64,000 nucleotides of DNA from Limosilactobacillus rudii (lineage in GTDB: Bacteria > Bacillota > Bacilli > Lactobacillales > Lactobacillaceae). Made by a program: the position numbers and the translations under genes. The stretch lies in assembly GCF_014145455.1 (NCBI RefSeq), contig NZ_JACIVB010000051.1:1-64000 (forward strand). Direction: 5' to 3'. Positions 1 to 7,467 of this stretch are shown piece by piece. Position 1 is the stretch's first letter. The number at the start of each line of letters is the position of its first letter. The notes beneath the pieces were generated by a model. The model saw only the letters and a program-made list of their open reading frames with translations. It was not told where the DNA came from and made no database searches.

Positions 1-444
1 CTAACGGAAAAACAAACAGACGACCTAATGCACTTAAGAAAGTATCTACAGAGGAATTGGCAGTATATCCCCTCACCACAAAGGCGCGGATTTAAGGAAA
101 TTCATTTAATCGGTTCAGTCGAAAGTTCTCACCGGGCCTTTACTTACCGGATGAAGAAACAGGGCAAGTCATGGACTGAGCAAGGGGCTAAAGCGATGGT
201 TGGATTAATTGAAGCCCGAATGAATAATAAACTACAAGCTAGTCTAAATACGATTCTAGAACAATTAACTGTTCTTCCTCGAGTAGCTCAAACAAGCCTA
301 TTACAGGAAATGCATATTCGCACTGGAGAGTTTCTCAGAAAAGCACCAATAAAGTCATCAGTCGGGGCAGTGCAAGGAACAATCCCGATTAACACTGCCA
401 CAAGTAGACCAATGGGACAACTTTTAAAGGCGCTAACCCACTAA
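1..444 (+). CDS. ISLre2 (UPF0236) family transposase, C-terminal part
   Basis: The frame is open from the first base of the window, so this is the 3' end of a gene that begins upstream; the internal ATG at 28 is not a real start. About 147 residues are visible. The segment with SVESSHRAFTYRMKKQGKSW followed by GAKAM and a run of basic and polar residues is typical of the C-terminus of ISLre2-type transposases, which move insertion sequences by DNA transposition. The end at 444 looks natural. I cannot tell whether the upstream part is intact. No terminal inverted repeat could be assigned downstream. It marks the left edge of the window as a mobile or recently rearranged site. Confidence 0.85.
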   Translation, partial: LTEKQTDDLMHLRKYLQRNWQYIPSPQRRGFKEIHLIGSVESSHRAFTYRMKKQGKSWTEQGAKAMVGLIEARMNNKLQASLNTILEQLTVLPRVAQTSLLQEMHIRTGEFLRKAPIKSSVGAVQGTIPINTATSRPMGQLLKALTH

Positions 445-533
445 AACTGCATATTTAAAGGCTACCTATGAAAACTTGACAGATACGCAAATGAGTCAAG
501 CGGTAGTACAAGATTGCTAAACTATGCTACAAT

Positions 534-640
534 TATAGAATCAGCTCTTTAAGTGAACTTATGTATTGGTGGTAGCCAGTTCACTTATAAGTTTAAAGGC
601 CCTTATATTTCAATTGCTGAGATATAAGGGCCTTTATTTA
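534..640 (+). ncRNA. Candidate small RNA: two hairpins, the second an intrinsic terminator
   Basis: An extended -10 (TG-C-TACAAT, 525-533) is followed by two perfect hairpins. The first has arms AAGTGAACT (551-559) and AGTTCACTT (578-586). The second has 14-bp arms at 595-608 and 622-635 and ends in a U-rich tract, as an intrinsic terminator would. There is no ORF between them. The architecture resembles the antisense RNA of par/Fst-type type I toxin-antitoxin loci, but no hydrophobic toxin ORF was found on the opposite strand. It could instead be only a tandem terminator for the transposase. Confidence 0.3.
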
Positions 641-1075
641 ATAGTGTTTTTAGAAAGTTATTTCTGACAAATAAGCTTTATTTTGTGTAGAATTAGATTT
701 TATCTTTGAATAAATTGTAAATAAAGTATCCATCAAGTATTAGCCAGAATATTGTTAATTCATAACGATGAAAAATAAATTGCCGATAAGCTATAAATAA
801 CGGGACGAGTAGTATAAGAAAGAGAACAGTAGTCCTTAGCTTAGGCGACACTTAATCAATCCTTTCTTTCTGTACAAGATTATCAAAAATTAGGTATAAA
901 AAAACATCTTTTCAGATATCTCATTATCTTGAAATAAATAATCAGGTGTTTTCTAGGCTACACTCTGATTAGTGATTATCATCGTGCCTTGGATTATTAC
1001 TTTTTTATTAAGAAGTAACGAAAAATGATGAAGCTTTAAAAGTAATGTAGTCAGGACAAACTCTATCAATATTTA
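641..1075. other. Gene-free stretch
   Basis: About 435 bp of AT-rich sequence between the hairpin element and the SRPBCC gene. All frames are interrupted. A 27-codon ORF on the minus strand (about 750-670) lacks a ribosome binding site and hydrophobic character. I see no tRNA, repeat array or clear promoter. Confidence 0.5.
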
Positions 1076-1486
1076 TTAAACTAGTTCAATAAATGATTTT
1101 AAGTGCCTTAAATTTATTTTAAATGCACGTTTAGCAATTGGGGTAAAGATATTTATTGGAATTGGTGTCTTCAATTTAGTCATAAAAACTGTTTCTTCTA
1201 TAGTTGTTTTTGTATTATCAGAAGATAACGAAAATGTAATATTATATTCAATATTTCCATTAGTGCTTTGATAATTAACAATGTTATTGCCTTGAGTTAT
1301 TACGATCCGCTCTTGCTGATTAAATGCTTTTTCTGTTCTAGTAATATTAAACACGTTATGTGAAGAGTTAACATTCGTAACTTCTGGCACCCACTGCAAT
1401 AAATTTTGTGGATTAGCTAAAATTTCATGAACAGTACTTTGTTTAGAATTAACAGTAATTTGATTAGTAAATAGTTTTTTATTCAT
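1076..1486 (-). CDS. SRPBCC family (START/Bet v1-like) protein
   Basis: A 136-residue soluble protein with the length and pattern of small SRPBCC proteins. It has an N-terminal beta strand, a helix around EILANPQNLLQWVPEV (residues 21-36), a long beta-rich middle and a C-terminal amphipathic helix (RAFKINLRHLKSFIEL). These folds bind hydrophobic ligands in a cavity, and the ligand here is unknown. GAGGAG stands before the ATG. The gene lies 76 bp downstream of the Rgg-type regulator on the same strand, so it may be its target or be co-transcribed with it. It lacks a signal peptide and transmembrane segments. Confidence 0.6.
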   Translation of the reverse strand: MNKKLFTNQITVNSKQSTVHEILANPQNLLQWVPEVTNVNSSHNVFNITRTEKAFNQQERIVITQGNNIVNYQSTNGNIEYNITFSLSSDNTKTTIEETVFMTKLKTPIPINIFTPIAKRAFKINLRHLKSFIELV

Positions 1487-1562
1487 AAGTAAAAGCTCCT
1501 CTATTTAAGATGCTTTTATCTTACTTTAACGAATTTATAAGAGGTAATCAGAATACTGATAA

Positions 1563-2369
1563 TTAAAAATTTTGAAATACTTTTTCACCAAAGAGTTCGG
1601 AAAAAGTAAAGCTACGCTGTTCAGCTAGTTCTTCTTGTTTACTATTATTTGTGATTTCGGCAAGAAGTCGATAATAATTTGCTAACATATAATGTGAATT
1701 ATGCTTGACTACAAAACTAATTCCCTTTTCAATCCAATTAAAAGCAGTAATTTGGTCATTAATTTTGTAGTAGGACAAAGCTGCCAGATAAAAAATAATA
1801 TTTAAATTTTCACTATATGGAAGCTCATTTATACGATTAGTTGCGTCACTTAATAGCTTATTAAACAACTGAATTTTACCATCTAAAGCAGAGATTAATG
1901 CCAGTGATATTAATGTCAGTCTTGTTAAAGATTTATTACCTTTAATTTTTAAAGATAAATTAAGAGCTTGTTCAACTTTAAGATGAGAGGAACCAGTATT
2001 ATATAGGGCTATTCCAAGATAATAATAGTAAGCCTGTATTTGTTCCTCGGTTTGAATTGAAGTAATTGTTTTTGGATTTAATAGAAATACTTTTAATTGT
2101 TTATATTTATGGTGGTTACAAAATTCTTTTAATTGAGAATTATAATCAATGTTATCAGTAATATCATAATTGCTAGCTAAGTTAAGATTATTTAACTCAA
2201 TGGATAACCGTTGACATAGCTTAATTAGTAATTCAGCATTGGGAGTATATCTATTATGCTCAATTGCTGAAAGCATGGATTGTGAGCATATTCCCTGTGA
2301 TAATTCAGATTGCGTGAAGTGTTGTTCTATTCTTCTCTGGTGTATTATTTGTCCTAGTTTTTCAACCAT
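1563..2369 (-). CDS. Rgg/GadR/MutR-type transcriptional regulator
   Basis: Residues 1-65 form an XRE-type helix-turn-helix (QRRIEQHFTQSELSQGICSQS and SAIEHNRYTP). The remaining 200 residues are helical TPR-like repeats, the layout of Rgg/MutR regulators that read short intracellular peptides. At 268 residues it is slightly shorter than the usual 280-290. AAGGAG precedes the ATG. The adjacent genes are an SRPBCC protein downstream and a decayed MerR gene upstream. I looked in the 268 bp upstream and just downstream for a small hydrophobic pheromone ORF and found none convincing, so it may be an orphan receptor. The ligand is unknown. Confidence 0.75.
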   Translation of the reverse strand: MVEKLGQIIHQRRIEQHFTQSELSQGICSQSMLSAIEHNRYTPNAELLIKLCQRLSIELNNLNLASNYDITDNIDYNSQLKEFCNHHKYKQLKVFLLNPKTITSIQTEEQIQAYYYYLGIALYNTGSSHLKVEQALNLSLKIKGNKSLTRLTLISLALISALDGKIQLFNKLLSDATNRINELPYSENLNIIFYLAALSYYKINDQITAFNWIEKGISFVVKHNSHYMLANYYRLLAEITNNSKQEELAEQRSFTFSELFGEKVFQNF

Positions 2370-2637
2370 TATTTTCTCCTTGCTTTAATGATCTATTTAC
2401 TACAATTATCTCTTGCCAATAATTATAGAAAACTTTTCAGTTCTGCTATATGTATAGTTGATTCTGATAATACTTTTATTCTAAGGATAAGTGGAGTTCA
2501 TCAACATAACTAATGCAAATTAACTTTAATTTCCTCAAAAAGTATTAGATAACACAACTTATATAGAGCTACGGTTAGCTTCAGAAAATAGCAAGTCAAA
2601 TTAAGAAACAATTTTGAGAATATTTGAAAGGGTTAAA

Positions 2638-2866
2638 ATGGAAAAAACAATCACTGAAGTTTCAAAATTATAAAAAATTATTCCCTATACCATTAGATAT
2701 TATGAAAAAAGCATTGATTAAAATCCATAGAAGTACGAATGGGAGAAGAGACTTTGATCGAACAACAGTCGAAACTTTGCAAACTATTTCTTACTATAGG
2801 ATAGGTCTAAAAAATATTAAGCAGGTTCTTAAAAGCTATGTTAATGATGTACTTAGTAAAAATTAA
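2638..2866 (+). pseudogene. MerR family regulator, decayed remnant
   Basis: Starting at the ATG at 2638, the frame reads MEKTITEVSKL, then a TAA stop, then KIIPYTIRYYEKS, the conserved MerR helix-turn-helix with its IRYYE motif. A frameshift near 2715 moves the sequence into the frame that continues with LIKIHRSTNGRRDFDRTTVE and ends at 2866. There are thus at least one nonsense mutation and one frameshift, and the C-terminal effector part expected in a 110-140-residue MerR protein is missing. The 80-residue open frame from 2624 is an artefact that crosses the shift. Confidence 0.8.
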
Positions 2867-2890
2867 ACGATAAAATCTGTTAATCGCAAT

Positions 2891-3430
2891 CTAATTCTCA
2901 TATACAGAACGTTTTAATACGCCAACGTAGGGCATGTTTCGGTAACGTCCGTCGTAATCAAGACCGTATCCTACAATAAATTCATTGGGTACTTTAAAAC
3001 CAACATAATCAGCATCAACGTCAACCTCGCGCCGAGCAGGTTTATCTAATAAAGAACATGTTTCGATACTTTTAGCGCCGCGACTAGCAAAAAGGTTATT
3101 TAGGAATTGTAGGGTATGACCAGAATCAATAATATCTTCAACAATTAATACAGAGCGACCATTAACGTCGTGAGAAAGGTCACGCAGTAAACGGACACGA
3201 CCTGAAGATTGCGAGTTATCTTCGTAGCTGGAAACATCGACATAATCAATGTTTAGCTTAAAGTCAAGCTTTTGCATCAATTCAGAAGCGAAGATCATTG
3301 CGCCAGTCATTACTGGAACAACTACTGGAAACTCATCTTGATACTTAGTAGAGATAGTAGTTGCCAGTTCAGAGATACGGTTGCTTACTTGTTCTTGCGT
3401 GTATAGGATTTTTTCGATGTCGTTATTCAT
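2891..3430 (-). CDS. hpt: Hypoxanthine phosphoribosyltransferase
   Basis: The enzyme converts hypoxanthine or guanine plus PRPP to IMP or GMP in purine salvage. The 13-residue PRPP motif VLIVEDIIDSGHT (residues about 95-107) with its acidic pair, the flexible-loop SSYEDNSQSS region and the C-terminal DYDGRYRNMPYVGVL segment are all present. The length of 179 residues is normal. GGGAG stands 8 bp before the ATG. In many Firmicutes hpt lies between tilS and ftsH. Here it stands alone beside a RibD-like reductase, so it is a relocated or additional copy. No clear terminator follows. Confidence 0.92.
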   Translation of the reverse strand: MNNDIEKILYTQEQVSNRISELATTISTKYQDEFPVVVPVMTGAMIFASELMQKLDFKLNIDYVDVSSYEDNSQSSGRVRLLRDLSHDVNGRSVLIVEDIIDSGHTLQFLNNLFASRGAKSIETCSLLDKPARREVDVDADYVGFKVPNEFIVGYGLDYDGRYRNMPYVGVLKRSVYEN

Positions 3431-3533
3431 GGTATTTCTCCCTTAAACAATGTTCGGTATTATCGAACTATTTTTCTGGTTTACATTTATTAACGTTAGA
3501 ATTTTACCATAAAATCAAATAATTTAAAGTAAA

Positions 3534-3574
3534 AAAAGAACTATTTTCGTTAAAAAGCAAAAATAGTTCTTTTG
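3534..3574 (-). terminator. Intrinsic terminator of the RibD-like gene
   Basis: The inverted repeat AAAGAACTATTTT / AAAAATAGTTCTTTT lies just beyond the stop at 3587. Read on the minus strand, the stem is followed by a run of seven U. Confidence 0.8.
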
Positions 3575-3586
3575 CATTTAGGAAAA

Positions 3587-4264
3587 TTATTTGGTTAAGT
3601 AACGAAGCCACACGGCGCCGTCATTGTAACCTTTAACATCCTTTAACTTTAATGCAACTGGTTTACGAGTTACTGGACGGCCATCAAATAGTGTTGGTTG
3701 GTTAATTCGACCATCAGCACCGGCACCAATCAAGATGCTAATTTCATCAATTAAACCAGCATCAAGGAAACCACCATTGATTTTCCCACCGCCGACAATT
3801 GCAAGCCGGTCAATACCAAATTCACCTTTAAGAATTTCCATTGCATGTGCTAAATCAACGTGATCTTTTCCGCAAGCAATCCAAGAGATATTTTGCTGAT
3901 TTAAGTAGTCAAGATATTCTTTTGTGACCTGCTCACTGGTAATAATAAGGTGAGGAAAAGTGGAATCTTTTTCTTGGTTCCAACGTAGCGTTCCCTTAGT
4001 ATCGATAACGATGTTGAACTGATTTGCAGATGAATTTTTAGCAAAGTCAGTTTTATCAATTGTTTCGTTATTTTGAGGAATAAACTTATTCCCACTAGTT
4101 AGTTCTGTTTCAGCGGTAACCCGGCCACTGATTCTTGTTGGTGCGTTTAATGCTGATAATGCGGAGTAGTACTCTGGTTCACCAGCCAGTTGGGCAGTCA
4201 TTCCACAGTCAATTCTCCCGTCAACAGATATCATCATATGACAAATTATATATGGCTTATTCAT
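3587..4264 (-). CDS. RibD C-terminal domain (dihydrofolate-reductase-like) protein
   Basis: A 225-residue single-domain protein of the RibD_C/DHFR-like reductase superfamily. The N-terminus (YIICHMMISVDGRIDC) and the C-terminal RLAIVGGGKINGGFLDAGLIDEI match the nucleotide-binding strands of pyrimidine reductases. It lacks the N-terminal deaminase of RibD, and no other riboflavin gene is nearby, so its substrate is open. It may be a general NADPH-dependent reductase. RBS AGGAGG. It is divergent from the MarR-controlled oxidoreductase at 4444, across 179 bp. Confidence 0.75.
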   Translation of the reverse strand: MNKPYIICHMMISVDGRIDCGMTAQLAGEPEYYSALSALNAPTRISGRVTAETELTSGNKFIPQNNETIDKTDFAKNSSANQFNIVIDTKGTLRWNQEKDSTFPHLIITSEQVTKEYLDYLNQQNISWIACGKDHVDLAHAMEILKGEFGIDRLAIVGGGKINGGFLDAGLIDEISILIGAGADGRINQPTLFDGRPVTRKPVALKLKDVKGYNDGAVWLRYLTK

Positions 4265-4364
4265 TTAATAGCCTCCTATCATCTTAATAATAAATGAAGA
4301 AAGTACGAACTTGAAATGCCTATTTCTATTTATAAGTAATGCCTAAAAAGTATTTTTAACTTTT

Positions 4365-4426
4365 TTGTTGACAAGCAACAAAAATCGTGTAAAATATAAT
4401 CAGACAAAAAATGTTGATAAGCAACA
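4365..4426 (+). promoter_or_regulatory. Promoter with two MarR-type operator copies
   Basis: The -35 TTGACA (4368-4373) and -10 TAAAAT (4390-4395) are 16 bp apart, with TG upstream of the -10. The palindromic 13-mer GTTGACAAGCAAC (4367-4379) overlaps the -35, and a near-identical copy GTTGATAAGCAAC (4413-4425) lies just ahead of the RBS. The two copies flank the promoter, as expected for repression by the MarR protein encoded two genes on. Confidence 0.65.
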
Positions 4427-4443
4427 AAAAAGGAGATATAAAT

Positions 4444-5130
4444 ATGAGCACATTATTAGTAATTCAAGCACACCCACACACTGAAAAGAGTTTGTCATTA
4501 GCGGTTGGTAATAAATTTGTAGAAACATACCGCGCAACGCATCCCAATGATAAAGTAATTATTCGTGATTTATATAAGGGGGCGGGAGTTCCGCCATTAA
4601 ATGATTTAACGATGGAAGCATGGCGTAAGCAAAAGTTTGGCGAACCAATGACAAAAGAAGAGACTGATTTACTTAAACGTCATGAAGAATGGTTAAATGA
4701 ATTTATAAATGCAGATAAATACGTTTTTATTAATCCAATGTATAATCATTTCTTGCCTGCTGAAATGAAACAATATCTTGATCTTACGGCAGTAGCTCAT
4801 AAGACATTCAAATATACATCTAACGGATCAGTGGGACTATTAAAAGGAAAAAAGGCTCTCCATATCCAAGCAGCCGGTAGTGAATACCATAAAGACGGTA
4901 AATGGGGAATTGTTAAGTTCTTATTTAGAAAGATGCTAGGGATTAAAAGCAATGAAAGTTCCGCATTAATGGATCTTGGTGACCTATATTTAACTAACAT
5001 GATGAAGTTTTATGGGGTTACTGATATGGATAAAATTTTTATTGAAGGAGCAGATGCTTACCGTGATCAACGTCAACAAATTCTCAATCGGGCAATGAAG
5101 GAAGCAGAGAAGATGGCTCCTAAATTCTGA
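4444..5130 (+). CDS. FMN-dependent NAD(P)H oxidoreductase (azoreductase/flavodoxin-like fold)
   Basis: A 228-residue protein of the FMN-dependent azoreductase/NQO family. Signature parts are LLVIQAHPHTEKSLS at the N-terminus (phosphate-binding loop), YVFINPMYNHFLPAEMKQYLDL (flavin-binding) and LLKGKKALHIQAAGSEYH. Such enzymes reduce quinones, azo compounds or nitroaromatics with two electrons. I chose the ATG at 4444, preceded by AAGGAG, rather than the upstream ATG at 4411, which lies inside the operator region. The MarR gene 39 bp downstream is its likely partner and repressor. Confidence 0.82.
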   Translation: MSTLLVIQAHPHTEKSLSLAVGNKFVETYRATHPNDKVIIRDLYKGAGVPPLNDLTMEAWRKQKFGEPMTKEETDLLKRHEEWLNEFINADKYVFINPMYNHFLPAEMKQYLDLTAVAHKTFKYTSNGSVGLLKGKKALHIQAAGSEYHKDGKWGIVKFLFRKMLGIKSNESSALMDLGDLYLTNMMKFYGVTDMDKIFIEGADAYRDQRQQILNRAMKEAEKMAPKF

Positions 5131-5169
5131 TATAATTAGCGTAATGAATTAAATAGCGAGGCTAAGACT

Positions 5170-5658
5170 ATGAGTAAAGTAACCGTCGATAAAATTCAAA
5201 AAATAATTCAATTGCTAAGGGCCGAACACAGTAATATTCATGGCTCAAAAGAACAACAGTGGATTCAAGAGCATATTACGGATCAGCAATTGAAAAAAAT
5301 AGTCTTGAATTTATCAATTGTTTCCTTTCATATATTATCAGTATTAGAAAATGGTGAATTAACGGGAATTGAAATTGCGGAAAAACTTTCAGTTACGCGG
5401 GGCGGTATTACTAGGGCTGCCAAGAAACTGTTGCAGTACCAACTAATTACAGCTAAAAAACACACCGATAATCAGAAGAAACTGTACTATTCTTTGACTG
5501 ATCAAGGTAGAGCAGTGGCACTGGTTCATGATGAAATGCATAGGACGATAAAAAAACAAATAGTTGCTAAATTAGTTACAAAATATTCAGATCAGGAATT
5601 ACAAGTGGTTGCTGATTTCTTAACTGATCTATATGAATTTGAAAAAGAGTTTAGTTAA
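5170..5658 (+). CDS. MarR family transcriptional regulator
   Basis: A 162-residue winged-helix protein. The recognition region LTGIEIAEKLSVTRGGITRAAKKLLQYQLI and the wing with DNQKKLYYSLTDQG are typical of MarR. It follows the oxidoreductase after 39 bp with no terminator between, so the two form an operon. Two GTTG-N5-CAAC operators flank the operon promoter, which suggests autorepression relieved by a small molecule. It has no cysteine, so a direct thiol switch of the OhrR type is unlikely. An intrinsic terminator follows. Confidence 0.85.
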   Translation: MSKVTVDKIQKIIQLLRAEHSNIHGSKEQQWIQEHITDQQLKKIVLNLSIVSFHILSVLENGELTGIEIAEKLSVTRGGITRAAKKLLQYQLITAKKHTDNQKKLYYSLTDQGRAVALVHDEMHRTIKKQIVAKLVTKYSDQELQVVADFLTDLYEFEKEFS

Positions 5659-5673
5659 AAATATCAATAAACT

Positions 5674-5725
5674 AAAATGTCCGCTAAGTATCAGAGAAGT
5701 TCTAGATACTTAACGGGCATTTTTA
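5674..5725 (+). terminator. Intrinsic terminator of the oxidoreductase-marR operon
   Basis: The arms AATGTCCGCTAAGTATC and GATACTTAACGGGCATT form a stem of about 17 bp, followed by TTTTTAAA. Confidence 0.85.
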
Positions 5726-5915
5726 AATAACTATGCAAATGGTGATGCAACGCTATCGAGGACAATTAAAATAATTCCCACAGATTGTGGACTTCGTTTC
5801 TCGTGGGCTTTTATGTTCATGAAGAATGAGAAGAGATATAAGCAAGTCAACTACTCTCAAGCCTCATAACTATTTTAAAGATGAATCTTTTTTGTTCCCA
5901 GCAATTCTGTGTATA

Positions 5916-6236
5916 TTAATCGTCCCAAACTTTCTTAGCCACATTGAAAGCTGACCAAGCATTTGGCCAACCAACATAGAAGGCAAGTTGAGTAATCATT
6001 TCAGCAATTTCTTCCTTAGTGATACCGTTCTTCTTTGCTGTTTGCATATGGTAAGGTAGTTGTTCAAAAGCGCCCTTAGTAATTAATGCGGTAACAGTAA
6101 GAAAACTCCGGTCACGAGGACTCAATTCTTTTTCCCGCGACCATACTTGGCCGAATAAGACATCGTCATTTAATTCGGCAAACTTAGGGGCAAAATCACC
6201 TAATTGATCACGACCAGCAGTTTGTTTTTTAGCCAT
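5916..6236 (-). CDS. Carboxymuconolactone decarboxylase/AhpD-fold protein
   Basis: A 106-residue all-helical protein with the CMD family core: SPRDRSFLTVTALITKG (residues about 39-55), LPYHMQTAKKNGITKEEIAEMITQLAFYVGWPNAWSA and the C-terminal VAKKVW. It contains no cysteine, so the CxxC peroxidase centre of AhpD is absent and it is not a peroxiredoxin partner. It may be a CMD-like lyase or isomerase of unknown substrate. RBS AAAGGA. It is divergent from the MarR gene at 6430, and a strong shared operator lies between them. Confidence 0.8.
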   Translation of the reverse strand: MAKKQTAGRDQLGDFAPKFAELNDDVLFGQVWSREKELSPRDRSFLTVTALITKGAFEQLPYHMQTAKKNGITKEEIAEMITQLAFYVGWPNAWSAFNVAKKVWDD

Positions 6237-6360
6237 AGTAAGACTTCCTTTCCGCTTTTACTGTCTTTACTATAAATCTGTAAAAGCACAATTAAAAATA
6301 CTTATATTAAGTAGTTATTTATGCAAGAAATGAATAGTTACTTTCACAAAATGTTAGTGG

Positions 6361-6410
6361 ACTTTAGCAACTAATTTTGATATTATAATTTAAAAATTAG
6401 TTGCTAAAGT
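6361..6410. promoter_or_regulatory. Divergent operator: perfect 18-bp inverted repeat
   Basis: The arms ACTTTAGCAACTAATTTT (6361-6378) and its exact complement (6393-6410) enclose the -10 TATAAT (6384-6389) of the marR promoter. Each arm itself holds the small palindrome TTAG-CAA-CTAA. This is two MarR boxes in mirror orientation and is well placed to control both the CMD-like gene and marR. Confidence 0.75.
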
Positions 6411-6429
6411 CTACTATATTGGAGAAAAA

Positions 6430-6870
6430 ATGTTATCTAATAATGAAATTGAAAATATCCGAGCATTCAATCGTCAATATACACAAGTATTAGGGGTCTT
6501 AAATAAACGGACTTTTGACACTGATCTTACATGGCCAGAGGGACGGATTTTAATTGAAGTTGGAGTGAACCACCTTGATACTCCAATGGCTGTGACGAAA
6601 GCATTAAAACTGGATAAAAGCTATGCTAGCAGGACAATTAAGAAATTAGTCGATAAGAAAATTCTAAAGAAAACACCATCGCCAACTGATTCGCGGTCAA
6701 TTAATATTTCACTAACAAAGTATGGAGAGAAAGTTTTTAATGACATTAACCAAAAGTCAAATGACCTCATTAAAAAAATGATTGAGGGTCTATCACCGGC
6801 AGAGCAAGATAAATATTTTGAAAGTATTCAAACAATTAATAAGTTGCTGTTCAAGAAAGGAAATGAGTAA
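6430..6870 (+). CDS. MarR family transcriptional regulator
   Basis: A 146-residue MarR protein with the winged-helix core MAVTKALKLDKSYASRTIKKLVDKKILKKTPSPTDSRSINISLTKYG; the DSRS of the wing contacts DNA in family members. GGAG precedes the ATG. The gene ends 2 bp before the following GNAT gene, so the two are co-transcribed and probably translationally coupled. The 18-bp operator upstream overlaps its own -10, consistent with autoregulation. Unlike the MarR protein at 5170, it carries the N-terminal extension often seen in MarR proteins found next to GNAT acetyltransferases. Confidence 0.85.
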   Translation: MLSNNEIENIRAFNRQYTQVLGVLNKRTFDTDLTWPEGRILIEVGVNHLDTPMAVTKALKLDKSYASRTIKKLVDKKILKKTPSPTDSRSINISLTKYGEKVFNDINQKSNDLIKKMIEGLSPAEQDKYFESIQTINKLLFKKGNE

Positions 6871-6872
6871 CG

Positions 6873-7316
6873 ATGTGGGAAATTAAAAATTTTAATGAAT
6901 TAACGGTTCCTGAACTATACCAGATTATGGTGCTGCGGGCGAAAGTTTTCGTAGTTGCTCAACAACGGGTATATCAGGATCCGGATAACCGCGACCAACA
7001 AGCTATCCATCTTTTTAAGCATGACCAAGATGGGAAAGTTATTGCCTATGCGCGAGTATTTTTAATTAATGACCAGCAAACTGTTACTTTTGGCCGAGTA
7101 GTCACTAGTAACAAGGTTCGTGGTCAAGGTATTGGCGGCCAACTTCTTGATAAAATTATGGAAGTTATTCGGGATAATTACCCCGGCAAGTTGATTGAGA
7201 TTGAAGCACAGGAACAGGTACAAGGTTTCTATGAGCGAGCCAACTTTGTTAGTGAGGGTGAACCATTTATTTACAAGTCAACGCCACATATTAAGATGGT
7301 TCATCAACCGCTTTAG
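6873..7316 (+). CDS. GNAT family N-acetyltransferase, ElaA-like
   Basis: A 147-residue GNAT protein of the ElaA type. The N-terminal LYQIMVLRAKVFVVAQQRVYQDPDNRD is characteristic, followed by the acetyl-CoA-binding VTSNKVRGQGIGGQLLDKI and the C-terminal VQGFYERANFVSEGEPF. It transfers an acetyl group from acetyl-CoA to an unknown acceptor. It is coupled to marR, so its expression follows that regulator. A related but nonsense-interrupted copy lies at 54421-54858. A terminator follows directly. Confidence 0.83.
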   Translation: MWEIKNFNELTVPELYQIMVLRAKVFVVAQQRVYQDPDNRDQQAIHLFKHDQDGKVIAYARVFLINDQQTVTFGRVVTSNKVRGQGIGGQLLDKIMEVIRDNYPGKLIEIEAQEQVQGFYERANFVSEGEPFIYKSTPHIKMVHQPL

Positions 7317-7320
7317 AACA

Positions 7321-7355
7321 AAACTGTCTGACTTTTTGGTCGGGCAGTTTTTTTT
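7321..7355 (+). terminator. Intrinsic terminator of marR-GNAT
   Basis: AAACTGTCTGAC pairs with GTCGGGCAGTTT across a TTTTTG loop, followed by T8. Confidence 0.88.
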
Positions 7356-7403
7356 GGAAAGTTTAAATGGTGTGATTTTAAAGGATCGTCTATTATTGAG
7401 TAA

Positions 7404-7452
7404 AGTTATAAAAACTTATAAAATTTCAGAAGAGTTATAAAAAGTTATAAAA
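7404..7452 (+). repeat. Four copies of a 10-bp motif AGTTATAAAA
   Basis: Copies lie at 7404-7413, 7414-7423 (one substitution, ACTTATAAAA), 7433-7442 and 7443-7452. They form two head-to-tail pairs separated by 9 bp, directly ahead of the remnant gene at 7468. The helical spacing suggests a cooperative protein-binding site or a slipped A/T-rich promoter. Confidence 0.7.
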
Positions 7453-7467
7453 TGAGAGGCAATGATT

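Noticed and set aside
670-754. 27-codon ORF on the minus strand as a type I toxin
   Set aside because: The product is polar, with no membrane helix as in Fst-type toxins, and no RBS precedes it.
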